A stretch of DNA of 64,000 nt from Selenomonas sp. (lineage in GTDB: Bacteria; Bacillota_C; Negativicutes; Selenomonadales; Selenomonadaceae), in assembly GCF_024693525.1 (NCBI RefSeq), contig NZ_JAILKR010000007.1, positions 1 to 64,000 of the forward strand. The letters are read 5' to 3'. Numbering within the stretch: the first letter of the stretch is position 1; every line of letters begins with the position of its first letter. This document shows, in pieces, positions 16,640-25,365 of the stretch. The notes beneath the pieces were generated by a model that was not told the DNA's origin, did not search any database, and saw only the letters and a program-made list of their open reading frames with translations. The position numbers were made by a program, and so were the translations under genes.

Positions 16640-17464
16640 ATGAAAAATGATTTGAACGACAAATTGATGAAGTTGAAGGCATATTTGCAGGAATTAGGCA
16701 GTGTAATGGTGGCTTTTTCCGGCGGCGTTGACTCGACGTTTTTGCTGCGGGTGGCACATGAAACCCTGGGCGATAAGTGCGTAGCCGTTACTGCTGCTTC
16801 GGTATTTGTGCCGGGGCGTGATGTGGAGGAGGCAAAGGCGTTTGCCGAAAAAGAGGGCGTGCGGCATGTGATTAAAACGTTTGATGTCCTGGCCATTGAG
16901 GGCATTCGCATGAATCCGGAAGACCGATGCTACCGCTGCAAATATGCGCTGTTTCACCAGTTCAGGGAATTGGCTGAGCAAAATGGACTGGCCTATGTGG
17001 TGGATGGTTCCAATCGCGATGATGATGGCGATTACCGGCCGGGACGGCGGGCGTTAGGAGAGCTGGCGATAAAGAGCCCACTTTATTATGCGGGGATGAC
17101 CAAGCAGGATATTCGTCAGCTGTCCGAAGAAATGGGGCTTCCTACCTGGAATAAACCGTCTTTTGCCTGCCTGGCATCCCGTTTCGTCTATGGGGAGGAG
17201 CTTTCGGCTGAGAAATTGGCAGAAGTCAATCGGGCGGAAGAATATCTCATGAGCAAGGGCGTCCGGCAATTCCGCGTGCGTCGTCATGGCAGCCTGGCCC
17301 GCATCGAATTGCTGCCCGAGGAAATCTGCCGCTTTATGGAGCCGGAGCTTCGTCGTGAAATCGCAGCCGCGTTCCAAGAAATTGGGTTTGACTATGTGAC
17401 CATGGATTTGCAAGGATATCGGACAGGAAGCATGAATGAAAGCTTGAAGGTTGGGGGAAAATAA
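16640..17464 (+). CDS. larE: ATP-dependent sacrificial sulfur transferase LarE
   Basis: The 274-residue protein has an N-terminal PP-loop (SGGVDST, 27-33) for adenylylation. C177, in KPSFACLASR, lies at the position of the cysteine that LarE of Lactobacillus sacrifices as sulfur donor. Cysteines in RCYRCK (97-100) are also present. LarE thiolates the pyridinium cofactor of lactate racemase and related nickel-pincer enzymes. larA, larB and larC are not in this window. It lies 13 bases after apbE. Confidence 0.92.
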   Translation: MKNDLNDKLMKLKAYLQELGSVMVAFSGGVDSTFLLRVAHETLGDKCVAVTAASVFVPGRDVEEAKAFAEKEGVRHVIKTFDVLAIEGIRMNPEDRCYRCKYALFHQFRELAEQNGLAYVVDGSNRDDDGDYRPGRRALGELAIKSPLYYAGMTKQDIRQLSEEMGLPTWNKPSFACLASRFVYGEELSAEKLAEVNRAEEYLMSKGVRQFRVRRHGSLARIELLPEEICRFMEPELRREIAAAFQEIGFDYVTMDLQGYRTGSMNESLKVGGK

Positions 17465-17465
17465 G

Positions 17466-17969
17466 TTGGCAAAAAGCAATCAGACTACCTTATGTTACAT
17501 TGAACGCGCGGGAAAGTATCTCATGATGCACCGCGTGAAGAAAGAAAAGGATATCAACAAGGACAAATGGGTCGGTATCGGTGGCCATTTCGAGGCCGAT
17601 GAATGCCCCGAGGAATGCTTGCTGCGTGAGTGTCGGGAAGAAACGAGTCTCAAGCTGACCGACTATAAATTGCGTGGCATCATCACCTTTATTTCCGACC
17701 GTTGGCAGACGGAGTACATGTTTCTCTATACGGCCACTGGTTTTGAAGGCGAAGTTGGCGAGTGCGACGAGGGAACCTTGGAATGGATTGACAAACGCAA
17801 AGTCTATGAACTCCCCGTTTGGGAAGGGGATAAGATTTTCTTCCGCCTGCTTGAAACGCGGCAGGACTGTTTTTCCTTAAAGCTTCGCTATGCGGGCGAA
17901 GCTCTGGTGGAAGTCCTTCTGGATGGCAAGACCGTCGATGGGGAAACGCTGATTTCTGGGACGAATTGA
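17466..17969 (+). CDS. Nudix hydrolase (MutT-like)
   Basis: The protein of about 167 residues contains a Nudix box, GHFEADECPEECLLRECREE, with the catalytic RE..EE glutamates. It probably hydrolyses a nucleoside diphosphate derivative such as 8-oxo-dGTP; the substrate is not readable. The probable start is TTG 17466, two bases after the larE stop and behind GGGGGAA. The other in-frame candidate, TTG 17451, lies inside larE. It is translationally linked to larE. Confidence 0.85.
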   Translation: MAKSNQTTLCYIERAGKYLMMHRVKKEKDINKDKWVGIGGHFEADECPEECLLRECREETSLKLTDYKLRGIITFISDRWQTEYMFLYTATGFEGEVGECDEGTLEWIDKRKVYELPVWEGDKIFFRLLETRQDCFSLKLRYAGEALVEVLLDGKTVDGETLISGTN

Positions 17970-18269
17970 GTTATTTTTTATGTGCGTTTTTTTTTATTTC
18001 TTATTGCTATAAGCAGGAGAAGTTATCCGGAATGGCGAAATAGATAGAATAAGTATGAATCCCCCGGGGAGGGTAATTCTTTAGCTTTTCCTATAACTAG
18101 ATTAATAATATCTATAGTGGCTATAAGCTATATATTATAGTTTTTTATTTTCTATAAGCGTATAATGAAAGTATCTTGTGGGGTGCCTTCTGCCGGCTGA
18201 TATTGAGCCATCAGCCTGAGGGATTCAATATGCAAGTATCCATACGGATAATAATGAGGAGGTAAAAAA
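17970..18269 (+). promoter_or_regulatory. AT-rich control region of the hydrogenase operon
   Basis: This 300-base gap holds no gene. A -10 TATAAT lies at 18161-18166, but no good -35 box precedes it. CTATAAGC occurs at 18007-18014, 18121-18128 and 18152-18159, with variants CTATAAC at 18091 and CTATAG at 18112. The last two full copies are 31 bases apart, about three helical turns, and one abuts the -10. This suggests activator-dependent expression. A leader hairpin, GGCTGAT with ATCAGCC, lies at about 18195-18216. Confidence 0.5.
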
Positions 18270-19364
18270 GTGGACAAACGGGAGAGTATGTGGGATTTAT
18301 ATCTCAAAAAAGGCATGAGCCGCCGCACGTTCGTCAAGAGCTGCGTCGCGCTGACGTCGCTAATGGGACTCAGCACAGATCAGGTATCGAAGGTCGTTGA
18401 GGCTGCGGAACAGAAACCGCTGCCGGTAGTCGTTTGGATTCATGGTCATGAGTGCACGGGGTGTGATGAATCGTTCATCCGTTCCGGTGCACCGCTGGCA
18501 TCTGACTTGGTATTGAGCCAGATTGCTTTGGAGTATGACCATCTGCTGAGCGCTGCATCCGGTGCTCCGTTTGAAGCGCATCTTGAGGAGACTATTGAGA
18601 AGTATAAAGGCAACTATATCCTTTGCGTTGAGGGCGCTGCCTGCACGAAGGACAACGGGGTATACTGCATGTCCGGTGGGCATACCTTCACGCATCTGCT
18701 TCAGCATGCGGCTCAGAATGCGAAAGCAGTTATCGCGTATGGCACCTGTGCCGTGTCTGGCGGTATTCAGGCTGCTAAACCAAACCCGACGGGGTCTTCG
18801 GGTATCGGTTATTTCGCTGGTGGTACGCCGGTGGTGAATGTTCCGGGATGCCCGCCGATTCCAGAGGTCATGACCGGTGTTGTCATGCATGTCGCTCTGT
18901 TTGGCACGCTGCCGCCGCTCGATAGCGAAGGCCGTCCGAAACAGTTTTATGGCAACCGTATCCATGATACTTGCTATCGCCGTCCGTTCTTTGATGCCGG
19001 CATGTTCGCGGAAAGCTTCGATGATGCTGGGGCGAAAGCTGGCTGGTGCCTCTACAAGCTCGGCTGCCGTGGACCGGAGACGTACAACTCCTGCGGCAAT
19101 TTGCGCTGGTTCCAGGGCATGAGTTATCCGATTCAGTCCGGTGCTCCTTGCATCGGCTGCTCCAACGCGCACTTCTGGGATGATGGTGCGATGACCGAGC
19201 GCCTGCCGAAATTCGGCCAGCCGATCGGTGATGTCGATAAGATCGGCGCAGCCATGGCTGCCGCTACGGCAGTCGGTGTAGTCGGTCATGCCGCTGCAAG
19301 CGTTGTTCAGAAGAAAAAACGCATTGCTGATGAAAAGAAGAACGAGGGAGCAGGTGAAGAATAA
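18270..19364 (+). CDS. hyaA: [NiFe]-hydrogenase small subunit (group 1), Tat-exported
   Basis: The 364-residue protein starts at GTG 18270 behind GAGGAGG. A twin-arginine signal SRRTFVK (about 17-23) precedes a hydrophobic stretch. The proximal-cluster region reads HECTGCDESF and GTCAVSGG: the two extra cysteines of oxygen-tolerant enzymes are both replaced (by Gly), so a standard oxygen-sensitive [4Fe-4S] cluster is expected. Cys-rich medial and distal cluster regions follow. A C-terminal hydrophobic helix (about 327-347) anchors it to the membrane beside cytochrome b. It is the first gene of the hydrogenase operon. Confidence 0.95.
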   Translation: MDKRESMWDLYLKKGMSRRTFVKSCVALTSLMGLSTDQVSKVVEAAEQKPLPVVVWIHGHECTGCDESFIRSGAPLASDLVLSQIALEYDHLLSAASGAPFEAHLEETIEKYKGNYILCVEGAACTKDNGVYCMSGGHTFTHLLQHAAQNAKAVIAYGTCAVSGGIQAAKPNPTGSSGIGYFAGGTPVVNVPGCPPIPEVMTGVVMHVALFGTLPPLDSEGRPKQFYGNRIHDTCYRRPFFDAGMFAESFDDAGAKAGWCLYKLGCRGPETYNSCGNLRWFQGMSYPIQSGAPCIGCSNAHFWDDGAMTERLPKFGQPIGDVDKIGAAMAAATAVGVVGHAAASVVQKKKRIADEKKNEGAGEE

Positions 19365-21278
19365 ATGAAACATGTAGTAGTAGACCCGGTAACCCGTATC
19401 GAAGGTCATCTTCGCGTCGAGGTTCAGGTAGATGAAGCAACGGGCAAAGTAACCGATGCCCTTTCGTCTGGTACGGCATGGCGTGGCCTTGAGCTCGTCA
19501 TGAAGGATCGTGACCCGCGTGATGCTTGGGCATATATCCAGCGCATTTGCGGTGTCTGCACGACGGCGCATGCACTGGGATCCGTTCGGGCGGTTGAAGA
19601 TGCCCTGGGCATTGCGATTCCGAAAAATGCGAACTATATTCGCAACATCATGGCGGCAACGCTGACGGTACAGGACCATATCGTTCATTTCTACCATCTG
19701 CATGCCCTTGACTGGGTCAGCCCGCTTGAGGCAGCGGCTGCGGATCCGATTGCTACGGCTAATCTGCAGAATACGGTATTAAACACCTACAAGCTGCCGT
19801 TCCGTGCGCCAGGCACGTCGGTAACGGAGGCATTTGAGCATGATTTCCCGGCTGCTACGCCGCAGTATTTTGCGCAGATCCAGGAAAAGGTCAAGGCCAT
19901 CGTTGCGAGTGGTCAGCTCGGTATTTTCTCGGCCAACTGGTGGGATCATCCGGATTACAAACTGCTGCCGCCTGAGGTTCATCTCATGGCTGTGGCTCAT
20001 TATCTTGAGATGCTTGATAAGCAGCGTGAACTCGTTACGCCGCATGTTATTTTCGGTGGTAAGAATCCGCATCCGCACTATGTTGTCGGCGGTATGCCGT
20101 GTTCTATTTCCCTGGATGATGGCAATGCGCCAATTAATACGGCTCGTCTCGACATCGTCGATCGTGCCATCAACATGGGCCGTACGCTCGTCAATAACTA
20201 CTACCTGCCGGATCTTTTGGCTGTCGGCGCTGCCTATGTCAAAGCCGGCCGTGTAGATGGTGGTGGTATGGCCAAAGAGCGTGTCCTTGGCTATGGTGCT
20301 TATCCGGAAGAGCCGTTCAATGGCACCACCAATGGTGGTTTCTTCAAAAATCTCCTGATTCGCTGCAATGGTGTGGTTGAGGACTTCGGAAAGGGTCTTG
20401 AGGCTGCGAAAGTATTTGAAATCAATGCAGAAGATGTTCAGGACCCGAAGGTGTTCACCGAGGGCGTCGAGCATTCCTGGTACGAGTATCCGGAGAAGAG
20501 CGAGAAGGACCTCAATCCGTGGGATGGTATTACGTCCCCGAAATATACGGGCCCGAAAGAGGGTACGGATACGGATTGGAAGGCTCTCAACGAGCAGGGT
20601 AAATATTCCTGGCTCAAGACGCCGAAATGGAAAGGCAAACTCTGTGAGGTCGGTCCGCTGGCTCGCTATATCATCGTTTACACGAAGGCGAAGAAGGGCC
20701 TCTTGGGGCAGCTGACGTGGGCAGAGCAGATGATGATGGATCAGATCGATGCCGTATCCAAGGTGCTGAACCTGGCACCGGAAGTATGGCTGCCGACGAT
20801 GGTTGGCCGTACGGCTGCCCGCGCACTCGACTGCCAGCTGCATGCAGAAATCAATAAATACTTCTTCGATAAACTTATCGCCAATCTCAAGACTGGTGAT
20901 ACCAAAGTCGCTACGAGCGAGAAATGGGATCCGTCCACTTGGCCGAAAGAGTGCAAGGGTGTCGGCCTCTACGAGGCTCCGCGCGGCGCACTGTCCCACT
21001 ACATTTCCATTAAGGATGGCAAGACAGACAACTACCAGTGTATCGTTCCGACGACTTGGAGCGCTTGTCCGCGTGATGACAAAGCCGGACATGGTGCCTA
21101 CGAGAAGGCTATGATGGATACAACGGTCAAAGTACCGGATAAACCGCTGGAGATTGTCAAAGTCATCCGTTCCTTCGACCCATGCATGGCTTGTGCTACG
21201 CATATGTTCAATGCCAAAGGCGAGAAGATCAACGTCATTACCACGGATCCGTATTCTGGCACGCACGTTGAGAAATAA
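19365..21278 (+). CDS. hyaB: [NiFe]-hydrogenase large subunit
   Basis: The 637-residue protein holds the Ni-Fe(CN)2CO centre. The four ligand cysteines are C62 and C65 (RICGVC) and C607 and C610 (DPCMAC). The maturation protease should cut after H613 (ATH), removing a 24-residue tail. It oxidises hydrogen and is exported with the Tat-tagged small subunit. It starts directly after the small-subunit stop. Confidence 0.97.
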   Translation: MKHVVVDPVTRIEGHLRVEVQVDEATGKVTDALSSGTAWRGLELVMKDRDPRDAWAYIQRICGVCTTAHALGSVRAVEDALGIAIPKNANYIRNIMAATLTVQDHIVHFYHLHALDWVSPLEAAAADPIATANLQNTVLNTYKLPFRAPGTSVTEAFEHDFPAATPQYFAQIQEKVKAIVASGQLGIFSANWWDHPDYKLLPPEVHLMAVAHYLEMLDKQRELVTPHVIFGGKNPHPHYVVGGMPCSISLDDGNAPINTARLDIVDRAINMGRTLVNNYYLPDLLAVGAAYVKAGRVDGGGMAKERVLGYGAYPEEPFNGTTNGGFFKNLLIRCNGVVEDFGKGLEAAKVFEINAEDVQDPKVFTEGVEHSWYEYPEKSEKDLNPWDGITSPKYTGPKEGTDTDWKALNEQGKYSWLKTPKWKGKLCEVGPLARYIIVYTKAKKGLLGQLTWAEQMMMDQIDAVSKVLNLAPEVWLPTMVGRTAARALDCQLHAEINKYFFDKLIANLKTGDTKVATSEKWDPSTWPKECKGVGLYEAPRGALSHYISIKDGKTDNYQCIVPTTWSACPRDDKAGHGAYEKAMMDTTVKVPDKPLEIVKVIRSFDPCMACATHMFNAKGEKINVITTDPYSGTHVEK

Positions 21279-21313
21279 GCCGGATACCGGATGGAAAGGA
21301 AGGGAACAGTAGA

Positions 21314-22015
21314 ATGAAAGAAGAAAAACGTAAAATCTACTACCTGTTCAGTCCGTATTTGCGGATTTTCCATTGGATTATGGTGCTGGCTATCGTCGTG
21401 CTGTTCATCACAGGTTTGCTGGTCACAAAACCGGTGACTGTGTTGGGCATTGAACCGACCTACACATCCATGTCCATGGACTGGGTAAGAAATATCCACT
21501 TTATTGCGGCGTTTGCCTTCTGTGCAGCGTTTATCCTGCGCATTTATGGCTTCATCGTGAATAAGGGAGATCGTCTTTTCCCACGCGTATGGGAAGGTCA
21601 TTTCTACAGTGAAACCATTGATGTGGCACTTCACTACATGCTTTTGAAACCGAGTCATGCTCCGTTTTTGCGCAACCCGCTGGCACGATCCTCGTATGCC
21701 GGCCTCTACGCAATGGTACTGGTGGAGATCCTCACGGGCTTTGCTATGTACTATATGACGGAACCGTCGGAAATCGGCGGCATGCTTTTCGGCTGGGTCA
21801 ATGTGGTCCTGGGCGGTGAGATGATGACCCATTGGGTACATCATATCGTCGCATGGCTCATCATCCTCTTTGCCATCGGTCATGTCTACATGGTACTGCG
21901 GGCAGATATCATGGAGGCCGAGGGCGAAGCTTCGTCGATGTTCTCTGGGGTGAAATTCCTGGAGCATGTTCCGAAGGATGCCAATGAGGTAGAACCGCCG
22001 AAAGAGGCAAAATAA
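21314..22015 (+). CDS. hyaC: Ni/Fe-hydrogenase b-type cytochrome subunit
   Basis: The 233-residue protein has four to five transmembrane helices. Candidate haem-ligand histidines lie in FHWIMVL, NIHFIAAF, HHIVAWL and IGHVYMV. It takes electrons from the small subunit and reduces the menaquinone pool, which makes this a respiratory uptake hydrogenase. It lies 35 bases after the large subunit gene, behind AAGGAAGGGA. Confidence 0.93.
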   Translation: MKEEKRKIYYLFSPYLRIFHWIMVLAIVVLFITGLLVTKPVTVLGIEPTYTSMSMDWVRNIHFIAAFAFCAAFILRIYGFIVNKGDRLFPRVWEGHFYSETIDVALHYMLLKPSHAPFLRNPLARSSYAGLYAMVLVEILTGFAMYYMTEPSEIGGMLFGWVNVVLGGEMMTHWVHHIVAWLIILFAIGHVYMVLRADIMEAEGEASSMFSGVKFLEHVPKDANEVEPPKEAK

Positions 22016-22053
22016 AACGTAACCTATCAGTCAGATAAAAGGAGAATCAGATT

Positions 22054-22296
22054 ATGTGTAAAGAATGCGGCTGTGGGGAGACAAACGGCAACACGCGTCT
22101 CCAGTTCTTTGTAAAAGGCTATACGGAAGAAAATGCCAAAGAAGTCGAGAAGGCTCTGTTGGGGCTTCCGGGTGTGCTCTTTGTCCATATCCATGCACAT
22201 GATGGCGAAACGGTGGTAGATTATGCACCGGCCAAGACAAAGCTCATGGATATTATCGGCGTATTCAGCGCACGTGGTCTTGAGGCTGCTTTGTAA
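22054..22296 (+). CDS. small metal-binding protein resembling a detached HypB N-terminus
   Basis: The 80-residue protein begins MCKECGCGETN, which matches the CxxCGC nickel-binding start of many HypB proteins. The rest looks like a beta-alpha-beta-beta-alpha-beta metallochaperone fold (LQFFVKGYTEENAKEVEKAL..., then GVLFVHIHAHDGETVVDY). The hypB gene 440 bases downstream lacks any N-terminal cysteine motif, so this protein may supply it in trans. It lies between the structural genes and hypA, followed by a terminator-like hairpin. Its function is inferred only. Confidence 0.75.
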   Translation: MCKECGCGETNGNTRLQFFVKGYTEENAKEVEKALLGLPGVLFVHIHAHDGETVVDYAPAKTKLMDIIGVFSARGLEAAL

Positions 22297-22315
22297 TTGA
22301 TGCGTTAGTATGAGG

Positions 22316-22347
22316 GGGACCGCTGCTATAATGCGGCGGTCCCTTTG
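22316..22347 (+). terminator. terminator/attenuator between hydrogenase structural and hyp genes
   Basis: GGGACCGC (22316-22323) pairs with GCGGTCCC (22336-22343) and is followed by TTT. It probably lowers expression of the hyp genes relative to the structural genes. Confidence 0.75.
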
Positions 22348-22396
22348 TTATGTACAGATAGGCTGCAGGAGGCCTTGAGGTGCAGGAGGAAAAACT

Positions 22397-22738
22397 ATGC
22401 ATGAAATGGCGCTGGCTGAGGGGATTTTGGATATTGCCCTGGATTATGCAAAACAGAATGAGGCCAAGCGGATAGCTGAGGTCGGCCTGCTGATCGGCGA
22501 AATGTCCGGTGTGGAGCAGGAATCGCTACGGTTTTCGTTTGAAATGCTGGTGAAGGGGACGATTGCCGAGGGAGCAAAACTGGTCATCAAGAATGTTCCC
22601 CTCATGGGGAAATGCAGCAAATGCGGCAAAGAGTTCCACATTGAGCATTATGATTTTTGGTGTCCGGAATGTAAAGACGGGGTCCTGACGACGATTTCCG
22701 GTCGTGAGATGAAAGTAGAGTATTTGGAGGTGGACTAA
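22397..22738 (+). CDS. hypA: hydrogenase/urease nickel incorporation protein HypA
   Basis: The 113-residue protein starts MHEMAL, the nickel-binding MHE terminus. It has a zinc site from CSKCGKEF (about 74-81) and CPEC (about 95-98). HypA passes nickel to the large subunit together with HypB. It follows an AGGAGG site and sits directly before hypB. Confidence 0.96.
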   Translation: MHEMALAEGILDIALDYAKQNEAKRIAEVGLLIGEMSGVEQESLRFSFEMLVKGTIAEGAKLVIKNVPLMGKCSKCGKEFHIEHYDFWCPECKDGVLTTISGREMKVEYLEVD

Positions 22739-22739
22739 C

Positions 22740-23402
22740 ATGGCAGAGATTCAGGTCATGAAAAATATTTTGGGAGAGAACGACCGCATTGCGGCGGAAA
22801 ACCAGGCGATGTTTGCCGCCAAGGGCGTATATGTTGTCAATCTGATGGGATCGCCGGGGGCCGGTAAGACATCGGTGCTCGAAAAGACGATGGAAAAGCT
22901 CAAAGATGAGCTCAAGATGGCTGTCATTGAGGGGGATCTCTTCACCAGCAAAGATGCGGACCGCATTGAGCGGCATGGGGTTCCCGTCATCCAAATAAAC
23001 ACTGCTGGCGGCTGTCATCTGGATGCCCCTATGGTGCAGAAGGTTGCTAAGCAGATGGATCTTGATAATTTGGATTTGCTGATTGTCGAAAACGTTGGCA
23101 ATCTGGTATGTCCCGCAGAGTTTGCCGTCGGTGAGGACGACAAGGCGGTGGTATTGTCGATTACCGAAGGCGATGACAAACCACTGAAATATCCGTTGAT
23201 CTTCAAGGAATCGGCCATTGCCCTGCTGAATAAAGTCGATATTCTGCCCTATTGCAATTTCGACATGGAGTCGGCCAAGGAGGATATTACCACCCTTCAT
23301 CCCGGGATGAAGGTGCTGGAGGTTTCCTGCACGACGGAGCAGGGGATCGATGCATGGTGTGCGTGGTTGAAAGAAAAAGTGGCGGGGAAGAAAAATGGCT
23401 GA
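22740..23402 (+). CDS. hypB: hydrogenase nickel incorporation GTPase HypB (short form)
   Basis: The 220-residue GTPase has a P-loop GSPGAGKTS (about 36-44), EGDLFTSKDADR, a cysteine-containing GGCHLDA zinc/nickel site at the dimer interface, and the base motif NKVD. The usual N-terminal CxxCGC or His-rich extension is absent; a separate upstream protein carries such a motif. It starts one base after hypA and overlaps the next gene by eight bases. Confidence 0.95.
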   Translation: MAEIQVMKNILGENDRIAAENQAMFAAKGVYVVNLMGSPGAGKTSVLEKTMEKLKDELKMAVIEGDLFTSKDADRIERHGVPVIQINTAGGCHLDAPMVQKVAKQMDLDNLDLLIVENVGNLVCPAEFAVGEDDKAVVLSITEGDDKPLKYPLIFKESAIALLNKVDILPYCNFDMESAKEDITTLHPGMKVLEVSCTTEQGIDAWCAWLKEKVAGKKNG

Positions 23403-23994
23403 TGTATTTGGAAACGGCTCGGAACGAGTTTCGAGCATTGACAACGTCCTGCACCGGTCGGAAGTAACGGTTCTTGGGGTAGGCAATGTAATCCTGCGGG
23501 ATGAAGGATTTGGCGTTCGGGTGGTGGAATATCTCGATGCCCACTATGAATTCCCGGAAAACGTCCAGTTGGTGGATGGCGGTACCCTGGGGATTGAGCT
23601 TACCCAGTATGTAACCGGAACCAATAAACTCTTGGTCATTGATTCTATCAATGGCGGGGCGGACCCGGGAACGATGTTCTGCTTCCACAACGACAATGTC
23701 ATGGAGCATTTTCAGGACAAATTGTCGGCCCATGAAGTGGGAATACAGGACGTCTTAGGACTGTTGACGGTGACAGGCCATAAGATTCCCGAGGTAATCG
23801 TGATCGGTGCCCAGCCCTTTGACCTGGAGGCTGGCGTGGAGTTATCCGCCGGTATGCAGAAGCTGCTGCCTCAGGTGGTGGAAACAGCTCTGGAAAAACT
23901 TCGCGGCTGGGGAATCGAGCCGGTGAAAAAGAAAGTTCCCGATGCGATGGATTTCGGCGTCGTAGCGGAAGAGGTTATCAGGACTAGAGGATAA
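23395..23994 (+). CDS. hydrogenase maturation endopeptidase (HyaD/HybD family)
   Basis: The 199-residue protein has the nickel-sensing residues of the family: GVGNVILRDEGFG (about 26-38) with its glutamate, LVIDSINGGADPG with its aspartate, and SAHEVG with its histidine. It clips the 24-residue tail of the large subunit after nickel is in place. It has an N-terminal extension of about 20 residues compared with the E. coli protein. Its place between hypB and hypC keeps maturation genes together. Confidence 0.93.
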   Translation: MADVFGNGSERVSSIDNVLHRSEVTVLGVGNVILRDEGFGVRVVEYLDAHYEFPENVQLVDGGTLGIELTQYVTGTNKLLVIDSINGGADPGTMFCFHNDNVMEHFQDKLSAHEVGIQDVLGLLTVTGHKIPEVIVIGAQPFDLEAGVELSAGMQKLLPQVVETALEKLRGWGIEPVKKKVPDAMDFGVVAEEVIRTRG

Positions 23995-24005
23995 GGAGCG
24001 GTAAT

Positions 24006-24263
24006 ATGTGTCTTGCAGTACCAGCAAAAGTGCTTGAAATAGAAAATGCCATTGGCAAGGTTGAGATTTCGGGGGTCAGCCGTGAAGTTTCCATGATGCT
24101 GCTGCCAGAGGCCAAGGTCGGGGATTTTGTTCTCGTACATGCGGGGTTTGCCATGCAGATTGTCGATGAGAAGGACGCGGAGGAAACCAATGCACTGTTG
24201 GCAGAAATGAATGGTGCGCCACGAACTGTAGCTTCGCTAGAGGAGTCGGTGGCTCATGAATAA
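24006..24263 (+). CDS. hypC: hydrogenase assembly chaperone HypC
   Basis: The 85-residue protein starts MCLAVPAKVLEI. Cys2 is the residue that binds HypD and the large-subunit precursor while the Fe(CN)2CO unit is built and delivered. The middle contains GDFVLVHAGFAMQ. It overlaps hypD by eight bases. Confidence 0.96.
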   Translation: MCLAVPAKVLEIENAIGKVEISGVSREVSMMLLPEAKVGDFVLVHAGFAMQIVDEKDAEETNALLAEMNGAPRTVASLEESVAHE

Positions 24264-25365
24264 GAAAGAGGAACGTGAACTGGCGCAAAGGCTGGTAGCA
24301 GAAATCAAAACAATGGCTGATGAGGTGGGACGTAAACTCCGTTTTATGGAGGTCTGCGGTACCCATACGGTTTCGATTTTCCGGGCGGGCATTCGCCAAT
24401 TGCTGCCGGACAATGTGGAGCTTGTTTCAGGGCCTGGATGTCCCGTATGTGTGACGCCTGATGACTACATGGATAAGGCCATTGCCTATGCCCAGCATCC
24501 AGAGGTCATCATCACGACCTTTGGCGATATGCTGAAGGTTCCAGGGACGAAGTCCAGCCTGGGGGAAGCTAAGACCAATGGTGCGGATATACGCATTGTG
24601 TATTCCCCGCTGGATTCGATCCCGATAGCAAGGGAAAATCCGGACAAGAAGGTAGTATTCCTGGCGGTCGGCTTTGAGACGACGGCGCCAACGGCGGCGG
24701 CTACCGTTCTGGCTGCTGAGCAGCAGGGCATAAAGAATCTCTTCATGTTGTCGGCGCAAAAACTCGTGCCGCCGGTCATGGAGGTGCTGCTCAGTGACAA
24801 GCAGGTGCATGTGGATGGCTTTATCCTGCCGGGACATGTTTCCGTGGTGACAGGGACGGGAATCTACGAGCCCATCGTCGCGAAGTATCATGTACCGGGT
24901 GTGGTTACGGGGTTTGAACCGTTACAGATTCTGCGTGCCCTTTACCGGCTGGTCAAGCAGGTAAAGAGCGGGGAAGCAAAAGTGGAAAATGAATACGAGG
25001 CCGTTGTACGGCCGGAGGGGAATCTGGTATCCCAGCGCATTACGGATACGGTTTATGAACCGGTAGATACGGGCTGGCGCGGCATGGGCGTTGTGCCTTT
25101 ATCGGGGCTCAAGATGCGGGAGGCGTATAAGTCCTACGATATTGAAGAGGTCATGCCGCTGGCGGTGGCAGAGCTCCCGGCGCCAAAGAAGACGGCCTGC
25201 CGCTGTGGCGAAGTGCTCCGCGGAATCGTGACGCCGCTGCAGTGCCCGCTGTTTGCCAAAGCCTGCGTGCCGACCCATGCAATCGGACCATGCATGGTTT
25301 CGGTTGAGGGGGTATGTGCCGCTTGGTACAAATATGGTCAGGGGAGATTCGAATATGGTAAGTGA
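24256..25365 (+). CDS. hypD: hydrogenase expression/formation protein HypD
   Basis: The 369-residue protein has the active-site segments CGTHT (about 34-38), GPGCPVCVTP (about 56-65) and GFETTAPT, and a C-terminal cysteine set around ACRCGEVLRG and CPLFAKAC for its [4Fe-4S] cluster. It assembles Fe(CN)2CO with HypC and HypE. It overlaps hypE by 11 bases. Confidence 0.96.
   Translation: MNKKEERELAQRLVAEIKTMADEVGRKLRFMEVCGTHTVSIFRAGIRQLLPDNVELVSGPGCPVCVTPDDYMDKAIAYAQHPEVIITTFGDMLKVPGTKSSLGEAKTNGADIRIVYSPLDSIPIARENPDKKVVFLAVGFETTAPTAAATVLAAEQQGIKNLFMLSAQKLVPPVMEVLLSDKQVHVDGFILPGHVSVVTGTGIYEPIVAKYHVPGVVTGFEPLQILRALYRLVKQVKSGEAKVENEYEAVVRPEGNLVSQRITDTVYEPVDTGWRGMGVVPLSGLKMREAYKSYDIEEVMPLAVAELPAPKKTACRCGEVLRGIVTPLQCPLFAKACVPTHAIGPCMVSVEGVCAAWYKYGQGRFEYGK

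Noticed and set aside
18360..19703. 447-codon minus-strand ORF
   Set aside because: It is a frame shadow of the hydrogenase small and large subunit genes, whose catalytic motifs are intact on the plus strand.
19779..21266. 495-codon minus-strand ORF
   Set aside because: It lies wholly inside the hydrogenase large subunit gene and has no recognisable domain.
22321..22335. TATAAT within the hairpin before hypA as a promoter
   Set aside because: It lies in the hairpin loop and has no -35 box; the terminator reading is simpler.
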